Shown here: one piece after another, positions 1 through 5,201 of the stretch
Layout: the number at the start of each line of letters is the position of its first letter
How positions within the stretch are numbered: the stretch's first letter is position 1
DNA from: Ktedonobacterales bacterium
GTDB taxonomy: Bacteria; Chloroflexota; Ktedonobacteria; Ktedonobacterales; JADMIN01
NCBI GenBank assembly: GCA_015478575.1
Contig: JADMIN010000135.1
Location: 1-6,786, forward strand
Direction of reading: 5' to 3'
Length of the DNA: 6,786 nt
Notes under the pieces: model-generated
What the model saw: the letters and a program-made list of their open reading frames with translations, nothing else
Databases searched by the model: none
Told to the model about the DNA's origin: nothing
Position numbers and translations under genes: made by a program

Positions 1-1
1 C

Positions 2-469
2 ATGACGGGTGTCAGTGGCGGCGCGACGCCGGATACCCACTGTGGGCCGACGGCGCAATGGGTGCCGGAGGCGGTGGACTTGACGCCATACACGGGCCAG
101 CGGGTTTTGCTGCGCTTCGAGACGATCACCGACGACGCGGTGCATTGTCCTGGCCTGGCACTCGACAACATCACGATTCCGCGGCTTGGCTTCGGCGATA
201 CCGTCGCGAGCGACAACGGCTGGCAGGCGCAAGGCTGGATCCGCTCCAATAACGTGCTGCCGGAACAGTATGCGCTGCAAGCCGTCGTCTATAGCGCCGG
301 GCAGACCGCGCCGCGCATCGTGCGCATTCCCGTAGACGCCAGCGGCGCGGCTCAGCAATCGTTCGCGGACTTTGGTGGCCAGGTAACGCGCGTCACGGTG
401 GCGGTCTCGGCGCTGGCGCCCGCGACCATCGTGCCAGCGCGCTACACGCTGAACGCACAGGAGACGTAG
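2..469 (+). CDS. C-terminal fragment of an immune inhibitor A (peptidase M6)-like secreted protein
   Basis: The frame is open from the left edge, so the true start lies outside the window and the ATG at position 2 is probably internal. The visible 155 residues are beta-rich. They contain WVPEAVDLTPYTGQRV (20-35), LRFETITDD (37-45) and GLALDNITI (51-59). This pattern resembles the MAM/jelly-roll-like modules at the C-terminus of immune-inhibitor-A (M6 metalloprotease) and related secreted proteins. A second beta segment with W74 and GW (78-79) follows, then a stretch ending in ALAPATIVPARYTL. Cys14 and Cys49 could form a disulfide, which would fit export. The catalytic HExxH region, if there is one, is outside the window, so protease activity cannot be claimed. 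The next gene starts 95 bp downstream on the same strand. Confidence is good that this is coding, moderate for the family and low for activity. Confidence 0.7.
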   Translation: MTGVSGGATPDTHCGPTAQWVPEAVDLTPYTGQRVLLRFETITDDAVHCPGLALDNITIPRLGFGDTVASDNGWQAQGWIRSNNVLPEQYALQAVVYSAGQTAPRIVRIPVDASGAAQQSFADFGGQVTRVTVAVSALAPATIVPARYTLNAQET

Positions 470-551
470 CGCGCTGGAGGCGCGTCGGGGAGACATGCGG
501 TGTGCGCATAGGTGGTGCCCTGGCTCGTCCGCGCGATGAGTAGGTATCAGG

Positions 552-558
552 AAGGAGA
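552..558 (+). promoter_or_regulatory. Shine-Dalgarno site of the UroD-like gene
   Basis: AAGGAGA ends 6 nt before the ATG at 565. It is a strong match to the 16S rRNA tail and fixes the start. The rest of the 95-bp gap (470-564) shows no convincing promoter or terminator, so the gene may be read together with the upstream secreted-protein gene or from an unrecognised promoter. Confidence 0.8.
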
Positions 559-564
559 CGACAG

Positions 565-1566
565 ATGGAGAAGCGCGAGCGGGTGGATGCCGCCCTCAGA
601 GGCGACGAGGTGGACCGCGTGCCGGTCAGCATGTGGGGGCACAGCTATCTCAAAGAATGGAGCGCCGAGGACCTGGCCGAGGCCATGCTGGCAAACTACC
701 GCACCTACGATTGGGATTACATGAAGGTCAATCCGCGCGCGAGCTATCACGTCGAGGATTGGGGGGCGGTGCTGGAGCGCTCGAACGATCCCAACCAGGG
801 GCCGACTTTCACGACGGTGCCCGTGAACGAGCCAGCGGACTGGCGCCGACTGCGCCCGCTGGAGCCGGATCGCGGCGTGCTAGGCGAGCAACTGGCGGCG
901 CTGCGGTTGATCCGCGATGGGCTGGGCGGCGCGGCCTACTTCATCCAGACCATCTTCTCGCCGCTCTCCATCGCCAAGTATCTTACCGGCAACCATGCGG
1001 AGCCGGTGAAGCGGTCCATCGCCGACGCGCCCGACGCGCTCCGGGTGGCGCTGGAGGTCATCACCCAGACCTTCGTGACCTATACGCAGGCCTGTCTGGA
1101 GGCCGGCGCGAGCGGCATCTTCTTTGCCACCACCGGTTGGGCGAGCGGCGACATGCTGAGTGAGGAGGAGTACCGTCGTTTCGGCGTGGAGTATGATCTG
1201 CGCGTGCTGGAGGCGGTGGGCCACGCGCCGTTCAACGTGCTGCATAACTGCGGCGCCAATATCTACTTCGACCTCTTGAGCGCGTATCCCGTGCGGGCGA
1301 TCAGTTGGGCGGCAACACTGCCAGGCAATCCGACGCTGGGCGAGGGGAAGCGGCGCACGGCGAAGGCGGTGATGGGCGGAGTGAGCGAGAAGGCGACATT
1401 GCCCAATGGCACGCCAGAGCAGGTGGCGGCGGAAGTGCGCCAGGCCATTGAGGAGACGGAGGGTCGGCGGGTGCTGATCGCGCCGGGATGCTCGATTCCA
1501 CCACGCACGCCACGGGCGAATCTGGAGGCGGTCGCCGCGGCGGTCCGCGCTGGCCCGGCGCGCTAG
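565..1566 (+). CDS. UroD-superfamily protein with MtaA/MtbA-like zinc site (putative corrinoid methyltransferase-like)
   Basis: This 333-residue protein has the length and pattern of the uroporphyrinogen decarboxylase superfamily (TIM barrel). It opens with MEKRERVDAALRGDEVDRVP, the usual start of the non-HemE members ('R..al.ge..DrvP'). The HemE substrate motif (RQAGR) that should follow is absent, and the sequence reads VSMWGHSY instead, so it is not the haem enzyme. HNC at 227-229 and Cys309 in APGCSIPPRTPRANL form the H-x-C...C pattern that binds zinc in MtaA/MtbA-type methylcobamide:thiol methyltransferases. The segment GCSIPPxTPxxNL is a hallmark of that group. Glu179, in CLEAGASGI, lies in the conserved barrel strand region. 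The ATG at 565 is preceded by AAGGAGA with a 6-nt spacer. No corrinoid protein or reactivase gene is visible nearby, so the methyl donor and acceptor are unknown. Family confidence is high; reaction confidence is low. The stop overlaps that of the convergent anti-sigma gene. Confidence 0.88.
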   Translation: MEKRERVDAALRGDEVDRVPVSMWGHSYLKEWSAEDLAEAMLANYRTYDWDYMKVNPRASYHVEDWGAVLERSNDPNQGPTFTTVPVNEPADWRRLRPLEPDRGVLGEQLAALRLIRDGLGGAAYFIQTIFSPLSIAKYLTGNHAEPVKRSIADAPDALRVALEVITQTFVTYTQACLEAGASGIFFATTGWASGDMLSEEEYRRFGVEYDLRVLEAVGHAPFNVLHNCGANIYFDLLSAYPVRAISWAATLPGNPTLGEGKRRTAKAVMGGVSEKATLPNGTPEQVAAEVRQAIEETEGRRVLIAPGCSIPPRTPRANLEAVAAAVRAGPAR

Positions 1567-2318
1567 GCGCCTGGCGCGCTGGCAGGCTCCAGCGTGCCAG
1601 CGAGGACGATGGGGCCGGTCGGTCCGGGGCTGCCACCCTTTGGCTCTGGCGTGACCGCCACCACCTCGAACGTGCTCAGCGGATCGGCGATATGCACCAC
1701 CCTGGTGGCGCGCCCACCCTGGCCCACCTGGAAGAGCGCGTTGGGTTGGGGGCTGCCACCGCGCAGGAACCACACCTGATACTCCTGCCCGCGCGGGGCG
1801 GCATGAAGCCCATGCGTGAGCAGGACGGCCTCGCGTCGGCGGGGCACCCCCACGAGCCGACCTCCGGCCCCTGGCGCGTGCTCCGTCCCGGCGATGGGCC
1901 AGATGCCACACTCAGGATCGGCCAGCAACTCGTGCAGCAGATGATCAACCTCAGGCTCACCAGCGGGCGCGCCGCCTAGAACGCTACGTAGTAGTCGCGC
2001 GACAGGGTTGCTCGGCGCCGGCATCTGGTGATCGGACGTCTGGTGATCGGACGTGGCTGTATTCTGGCTGCTCGCGCGCTGGCCTCCAGCGGCGATCTCG
2101 GCGCGAATGCGATCCAGCACACGGGCGCGTAGCGCGGGGGGTGGGGCTACCAATGGGGCGGCATGGAGCATCTGGGTGGCAATGGAGCGCGCGGCCTCGG
2201 CGCGGGTGCGGCAGTGCGCGCACCCTTCCAAGTGGCGCTCTATGGCGTCCACTTCGTCGGGCTCCAGCGTGCCGAGCGCGTAGGCATCCAGAAGATCATC
2301 AACGTGTCGCTCTTGCAT
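1563..2318 (-). CDS. RskA-like anti-sigma factor, no transmembrane helix
   Basis: This 251-residue protein is the likely partner of the ECF sigma factor encoded 6 bp upstream. The N-terminus (about 1-50) is an anti-sigma zinc-finger (ZAS) module: DLLDAYALGTLEPDE, then His29, Cys33 and Cys36 in the H-x3-C-x2-C arrangement. A basic/Ala-rich helix (about 60-78, PPALRARVLDRIRAEI) follows, then a polar linker (79-104). Residues about 133-245 match the RskA (anti-sigma-K) C-terminal domain: DPECGIWPIAGTE, LVGVPRRREAVLLTHGL, GQEYQVWFLRGGSPQPNALF, and the ending VAVTPEPKGGSPGPTGPIVLAG. Standard RskA proteins have a membrane helix between the two modules; here residues 100-135 are not hydrophobic enough to span a membrane. 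An exact 15-bp tandem repeat encodes TSDHQTSDHQ in the linker. The ATG at 2318 is the natural start for the ZAS module, though its ribosome site is weak, which suggests translational coupling to the sigma gene. Inferred role: inhibits the sigma factor, probably in the cytoplasm. Confidence 0.88.
   Translation of the reverse strand: MQERHVDDLLDAYALGTLEPDEVDAIERHLEGCAHCRTRAEAARSIATQMLHAAPLVAPPPALRARVLDRIRAEIAAGGQRASSQNTATSDHQTSDHQMPAPSNPVARLLRSVLGGAPAGEPEVDHLLHELLADPECGIWPIAGTEHAPGAGGRLVGVPRRREAVLLTHGLHAAPRGQEYQVWFLRGGSPQPNALFQVGQGGRATRVVHIADPLSTFEVVAVTPEPKGGSPGPTGPIVLAGTLEPASAPGA
1577..1602. terminator. Possible hairpin terminator at the convergent gene ends
   Basis: CGCTGGCA (1577-1584) and TGCCAGCG (1595-1602) form a perfect 8-bp stem with a 10-nt loop. 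It begins 11 nt after the stop of the UroD-like gene and lies inside the last codons of the convergent anti-sigma gene. No T-run follows on either strand, so it is not a classical intrinsic terminator. It may end or pause plus-strand transcription, but it may also just be coding sequence with chance symmetry. Confidence 0.3.
2024..2053. repeat. Exact 15-bp tandem duplication in the anti-sigma linker
   Basis: TCTGGTGATCGGACG occurs twice back to back (2024-2038 and 2039-2053), and the next base also matches. The unit is five codons, so the frame is kept. On the coding (minus) strand it encodes the pentapeptide TSDHQ twice. It lies in the polar linker between the zinc-finger module and the RskA domain. 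A recent slippage or duplication event is the simplest explanation. Confidence 0.95.
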
Positions 2319-2324
2319 ATCAAT

Positions 2325-3020
2325 TCAACCCAATCCCTCTACCCCAGCGGACACCAGCAGTTCACGCAGATGTTGCATCCCCGCGCGGATGCGGCTCTTG
2401 ACCGTCCCGAGCGGATCGCCTAAGGCCGCGGCGATCTCGGCTTGCGAGAGGCCACCGAAGAACGCTAACTCGATCGCCTGGCGCTGCGCGGTGGGCAGTT
2501 GCGCCAGCGCGTCATGGATGGCGGTCGCACGCTCGCGCATCCACACCACCGTGGCGGGATCCCCCTCCACGCTCGGATCGCTGATCTTCGCGCCCTCAAT
2601 CTCCCAATCGGCGTCGGGCGCGATGGTAGGGCGACTCTGGCGGCGACGCACTTCATTGAGTGAGAGGTTATGGGCGATGCGCAACAGCCAGGTACTCAGG
2701 CGCCCGCGCTCTGGCTCGAAACTGGCGGCGCTCCGCCAGAGGCGCACGAAGACCTCCTGCGCCACCTCCTCCGCCGCGGCGGGTTCATGCAAGATGCGCA
2801 GACACAGCGAGTAGATCGCCGCACTGTAGCGGTCGTACAGCAGCGCAAGAGCATCGGTATCGCCCCTGGCTATGCAGGCCGCTAACTCGGCATCATCAAC
2901 ATTTTGGGCGGTCAGAGCACTACCCCCGTTCCATCCATATATACCCGCGCTCGGCTTGAGCGGTTGTATCCGCTCCAAAAGTTCCATCTTGGAGTGGGGT
3001 GCTCGCGTTACCGTAAGCAT
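2325..3020 (-). CDS. ECF-type RNA polymerase sigma factor (SigK/RpoE-like)
   Basis: This 231-residue protein has the two-domain layout of extracytoplasmic-function sigma factors. Region 2 spans about 44-126: AELAACIARGDTDALALLYDRY, then the core-binding/-10 recognition part AAEEVAQEVFVRLWRSAASFEPERGRLSTWLLRIAHNLSLNEVRRR. Region 4 spans about 165-223: ALAQLPTAQRQAIELAFFGGLSQAEIAAALGDPLGTVKSRIRAGMQHLRELL, which includes the helix-turn-helix for -35 recognition. The ATG at 3020 gives about 40 residues before region 2, longer than usual; the internal ATG at 2987 (MELLERI) is the main alternative, and neither has a good ribosome site. The stop is 6 bp before the ATG of the RskA-like anti-sigma gene, so the two form an operon. 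Sigma factors of this pairing usually direct their own promoter; an AT-rich island at about 3040-3060 may be that promoter. The stimulus cannot be told from the sequence. Confidence 0.95.
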   Translation of the reverse strand: MLTVTRAPHSKMELLERIQPLKPSAGIYGWNGGSALTAQNVDDAELAACIARGDTDALALLYDRYSAAIYSLCLRILHEPAAAEEVAQEVFVRLWRSAASFEPERGRLSTWLLRIAHNLSLNEVRRRQSRPTIAPDADWEIEGAKISDPSVEGDPATVVWMRERATAIHDALAQLPTAQRQAIELAFFGGLSQAEIAAALGDPLGTVKSRIRAGMQHLRELLVSAGVEGLG

Positions 3021-3042
3021 ACCGCATCATGCTGGCATAACC

Positions 3043-3065
3043 TTTATAGCATAATTGTTACCAGC
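3043..3065 (-). promoter_or_regulatory. Possible promoter of the sigma/anti-sigma operon
   Basis: In this GC-rich window, the stretch just upstream of the sigma ATG is distinctly AT-rich. On the minus strand it reads GGTAACAATTATGCTATAAAGG. TATGCT and TATAAA are overlapping -10-like hexamers, 22-33 nt before the ATG at 3020. GGTAAC resembles an ECF -35 core but sits too close to TATAAA to pair with it. The location and composition support a promoter; the exact elements are uncertain. Confidence 0.35.
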
Positions 3066-3139
3066 GATGAGACGCTCAGAGGTAGACACGCGCTGGCGTC
3101 GTTCCGCCTTTCCCACTGGGAGCGTCGTGTGTTGAGCAG

Positions 3140-3161
3140 GCGGCGCGTGGCCACGCGCCGC
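3140..3161. repeat. Perfect 22-bp palindrome in the gap upstream of the sigma gene
   Basis: CGGCGCGTGG (3141-3150) is followed immediately by its reverse complement CCACGCGCCG (3151-3160), and the flanking G3140/C3161 extend the match to 22 bp. It lies 120 bp before the sigma start and 120 bp after the membrane-protein stop. It could be a dimeric-regulator operator, or a 9-bp hairpin with a GGCC loop (a terminator lacking a T-run). An 11-bp odd palindrome, TCCCA-C-TGGGA, lies at 3111-3121. The remainder of the 3021-3280 gap shows no supportable gene. Confidence 0.9.
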
Positions 3162-3270
3162 GATGGAGAGATGCCTAGCGAAATGCCTGCGTGTCCAGCA
3201 ACAATGATAGAGTATGGAGGATGGGCTTGCCAAGGTGCGAGGGCGCACGGAAGAGGGCCTGTGATCTGGC

Positions 3271-3291
3271 CGCCTTCGCGCTACGAAGGCG
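3271..3291 (-). terminator. Hairpin spanning the membrane-protein stop codon
   Basis: CGCCTTCG (3271-3278) and CGAAGGCG (3284-3291) form a perfect 8-bp stem with a 5-nt loop (3279-3283). The TAG stop of the membrane protein (minus strand, 3283-3281) lies in the loop. No T-run follows, so this is a possible weak terminator or an mRNA 3'-end stabiliser, not a certain intrinsic terminator. Confidence 0.4.
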
Positions 3292-3811
3292 TCTTATCAT
3301 CTGGGGAGGGAGCCGCCGTGGGGAGGCGCGGCCGAGCGGGCCGTGGTGGCAACCGCAGGATGCTCGCATAGGTGGCAAGGCAGAGTGCCAGCACCGCGGG
3401 CAGATAGACCAGGCCGACGACGCTGCGCGCGGCATAGCCCCACCCACCCAAGGCGAGCACGACGGCGGCCCAGAGCGGGATCGCGCCAAGGCGCCACGCG
3501 AAACGCGCATCGGCCAGCGCGGCCGCCGCGCCCGCCAGCAAGATGATGAGCATGCCAAGGATGAGCGCCCAGACATCGCCGCCCAGATGTGTCTGCGGCA
3601 AGGCCACATAGCGCAGGGCATGTGGTGGACAGGTAGGAGTAAAGCTGACATCGGCGACGCAGGCGGGCACGAGTGGCGCGAAGAGCAGCACCGCCAGGCC
3701 GAGGAGGCTCAGGATGCCCGCGGCGATGCCGCCGCCAAACTGCGCCCGTTGCGCTCGCTGTGCCTTGCGCGTCATCAGCTCTTCCACGTCGTGTCCATTC
3801 TGCCGTTCCAT
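3281..3811 (-). CDS. Small four-helix membrane protein of unknown function
   Basis: I do not recognise a named family. With the ATG at 3811 the protein has 176 residues. A charged N-terminus (MERQNGHDVEELMTRKAQRAQRAQ) is followed by four hydrophobic segments: about 26-49 (GGGIAAGILSLLGLAVLLFAPL), 80-101 (VWALILGMLIILLAGAAAAL), 107-125 (LGAIPLWAAVVLALGGWGY) and 130-152 (VVGLVYLPAVLALCLATYAS). The loop between the first two has Cys51 and Cys61 (ACV...TCP), which would be outside the cell if the basic N-terminus is inside; a disulfide is possible. The tail is Pro/Arg-rich and polar. An ATG at 3775 (MTRKAQR) has GGAAGAG just upstream and is an alternative start; a TTG at 3841 and an ATG at 3823 are less likely. 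It lies 109 bp downstream of the SIS gene and 260 bp before the sigma gene, so operon membership is uncertain. The hydrophobic pattern makes this frame the real one. Confidence 0.72.
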   Translation of the reverse strand: MERQNGHDVEELMTRKAQRAQRAQFGGGIAAGILSLLGLAVLLFAPLVPACVADVSFTPTCPPHALRYVALPQTHLGGDVWALILGMLIILLAGAAAALADARFAWRLGAIPLWAAVVLALGGWGYAARSVVGLVYLPAVLALCLATYASILRLPPRPARPRLPTAAPSPDDKTPS

Positions 3812-3883
3812 CCAGCCCACCATGCCGCAATGGCCACTCAAGCCGGTAGGATAGTCTGGCCCATGCCGCTCGCTCGCACTTCC

Positions 3884-3903
3884 GCTCTGGCGTGCTCCAG
3901 AGC
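3884..3903 (-). terminator. Short hairpin downstream of the SIS gene
   Basis: GCTCTGG (3884-3890) and CCAGAGC (3897-3903) form a perfect 7-bp stem with a 6-nt loop, starting 17 nt after the SIS stop codon on the minus strand. No T-run follows. It could terminate or attenuate transcription before the membrane-protein gene. The rest of the 3812-3920 gap shows nothing else that I can support. Confidence 0.35.
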
Positions 3904-3920
3904 ACCCAGCGGTCGCGTCG

Positions 3921-5021
3921 CTACAGCATATACGCTTTGCGCGCCTCTAGGTAGCGCGGATCGTCACGCCGCATGAGATCGGGATTGCGTCCGGTGGCGA
4001 CAGCCAGCCAGTAGCTCAACAAGTGGAGCGGCACGTGATACGGCGCGGGCGAGAGCGCCTCCACACACGCTGGCAGGGGCAGAAAGGCCGTTGCCGCACG
4101 CTCTAGCTCGTCATCGCCGTCTTGGCCAAGCGCCAGTGTCTCGCCACCAAGCAGACGTGCCGCGCGCAGCAGGTCCAGGGCGCGCACGCGGCCAGCTCCC
4201 GGCGGCGCGATCACCACGAGTACGGCCTCGCCCAGCGCGGCCACTGGTCCATGCAGCACTTCTTCCATCTCCATACCCTGGCTGGCGGTGTAATTCGTCT
4301 CCTGCATCTTCAGCGCGGCCTCTAGCGCGGTGGCATAGTTGCCGCCCGCCCCCGCGAAGAGCCAGCGCTCCCGCGCCCGCCAGCGCTCGGCGAGCGCGCG
4401 CACCGGCTCGCTGAGGGCCAGTGCCGTGCGGTGCATCTGTGCCACCTGACGCGCCTGCCCATCGAAGGGCTGCCCTCCGGTGGCGGAGATGCCGGCCCAC
4501 GTCGCCAGATCCGCCAGCACGGCCAGCATCAGGCTGTAACTGATCGTATAGGCGAAGGATTTCACCTCGCCGTAGCCGGTGTCGAGCAGCGCATCCGCCG
4601 CCCGCGCCGCCTGGCTTTCGGGGGAGCCGGTGATGGTCAGGGTGAAGGCGCCGGCCTCGCGCGCGCGGGTGAGGGCCGCGTTGGTCGCGCTGGGTTGGCC
4701 GCTGTGGCTGAGGACGATCAGCGCATCGCCCGCGCCAGGGCCGGGGCGGGCGTAATGGGCCAGCTCGAAGGCTTGTACCGCCTGGGCATCCACCCGCCCA
4801 GCGGTGGCCTCGCGCAGGAAGGCGGCGCCGACCAACGCGGCGTGGTAGGCGGTGCCGCAGCCCGTCAGAGAGACGTGGCGTGCGCCCGCCAGCCGCGAGG
4901 CCAACCGCGCCCGATGCGCCTGCTCAGTCGTGCTCGGCGCCAGCGCGCTGTCGAGCGCGGCAGGGGTGGCCATCAGTTCCTCGAACATCCAGAAGGGATG
5001 CGTGGCGCGTGTCGGTACCAT
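3921..5021 (-). CDS. Two-domain SIS protein related to the GlmS isomerase half (sugar-phosphate isomerase/deglycase-like)
   Basis: This 366-residue protein has two sugar-isomerase (SIS) domains and no glutaminase domain. SIS 1 (about 45-175) has TGCGTAYHA (53-61) and the phosphate-loop region LSHSGQPSATN (104-114). SIS 2 (about 215-345) has AGAGGNYATALEAALKMQE (223-241) and EVLHGPVA (254-261). Compared with E. coli GlmS, Lys238 and Glu241 align with Lys485 and Glu488, and His257 lies exactly 16 residues after the Glu, as His504 does. The C-terminus, DDPRYLEARKAYML, resembles the GlmS tail, and Lys362 may match Lys603. In SIS 1 several phosphate-binding positions differ (Ala58, His106 and Pro110 for Ser303, Gln348 and Thr352), so the substrate may not be fructose-6-phosphate. 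Likely roles are amino-sugar-phosphate isomerase/deaminase or FrlB-like deglycase. The ATG at 5021 has AAAGG 8 nt upstream; an upstream in-frame extension to 5165 looks non-coding. Confidence 0.88.
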   Translation of the reverse strand: MVPTRATHPFWMFEELMATPAALDSALAPSTTEQAHRARLASRLAGARHVSLTGCGTAYHAALVGAAFLREATAGRVDAQAVQAFELAHYARPGPGAGDALIVLSHSGQPSATNAALTRAREAGAFTLTITGSPESQAARAADALLDTGYGEVKSFAYTISYSLMLAVLADLATWAGISATGGQPFDGQARQVAQMHRTALALSEPVRALAERWRARERWLFAGAGGNYATALEAALKMQETNYTASQGMEMEEVLHGPVAALGEAVLVVIAPPGAGRVRALDLLRAARLLGGETLALGQDGDDELERAATAFLPLPACVEALSPAPYHVPLHLLSYWLAVATGRNPDLMRRDDPRYLEARKAYML

Positions 5022-5029
5022 TGTGTGGG

Positions 5030-5034
5030 CCTTT
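5030..5034 (-). promoter_or_regulatory. Ribosome-binding site choosing the SIS start
   Basis: On the minus strand AAAGG sits 8 nt before the ATG at 5021, which begins MVPTRATHPFWMFEELMATP. This start is preferred because such SIS proteins begin a few residues before a 'MxxE(I/L)' segment. The rest of the 180-bp gap (5022-5201) shows no firm promoter. Confidence 0.5.
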
Positions 5035-5116
5035 CTCTTCTGCCAGCGTGCTGTTAGCGGTGTGTCCGTGGCAAGAGTACGCGCGTGGATTGGTCTGGTG
5101 CCAGAGCCATTTGCCA

Positions 5117-5128
5117 TGGTATATGCCA
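5117..5128. promoter_or_regulatory. Possible operator upstream of the SIS gene
   Basis: TGGTATATGCCA is an imperfect palindrome (TGG/CCA arms around a central TATA-like core; the fourth and ninth bases break the symmetry). It lies about 100 bp before the SIS start in the gap after DUF711. It could bind a dimeric repressor, or it could be part of a promoter. Evidence is limited to symmetry and a local drop in GC. Confidence 0.2.
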
Positions 5129-5201
5129 GGCCAAGCCCCTCTCCGCTCCCCGCGCCCAGCGGCATGTGCGGTGAAGGGCGGGTACGCGAGGCGCGTATGC
5201 G

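Noticed and set aside
565..1566. HemE (true uroporphyrinogen decarboxylase)
   Set aside because: The N-terminal RQAGR substrate motif is missing, and an HxC...C zinc pattern typical of the methyltransferase-like branch is present.
880..1911. Long open frame on the minus strand (343 codons) antisense to the UroD-like gene and beyond
   Set aside because: Its translation is rich in Arg, His and Ala without domain pattern, and it overlaps two well-supported genes; such frames are common as shadows in GC-rich DNA.
2024..2053. CRISPR-like or intergenic repeat
   Set aside because: There are only two adjacent 15-bp units with no spacer, and they lie in frame within a coding region.
3191..3976. Long plus-strand open frame (261 codons) opposite the membrane protein
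   Set aside because: The translation is polar, Arg/Gly/Gln-rich and low in pattern, while the opposite strand encodes four clear membrane helices.
3921..5021. Full glucosamine-6-phosphate synthase (GlmS)
   Set aside because: The N-terminal glutaminase domain with its catalytic Cys1 is absent; only the isomerase-like half exists, with changed phosphate-binding residues.
4431..5057. Plus-strand open frame of 208 codons opposite the SIS gene
   Set aside because: It is Gly/Arg/Gln-rich without motifs and lies wholly antisense to a well-recognised protein.
5022..5165. Upstream in-frame extension of the SIS gene
   Set aside because: The 48 extra residues show no SIS-family similarity, and the ATG at 5021 has an AAAGG site at suitable spacing.
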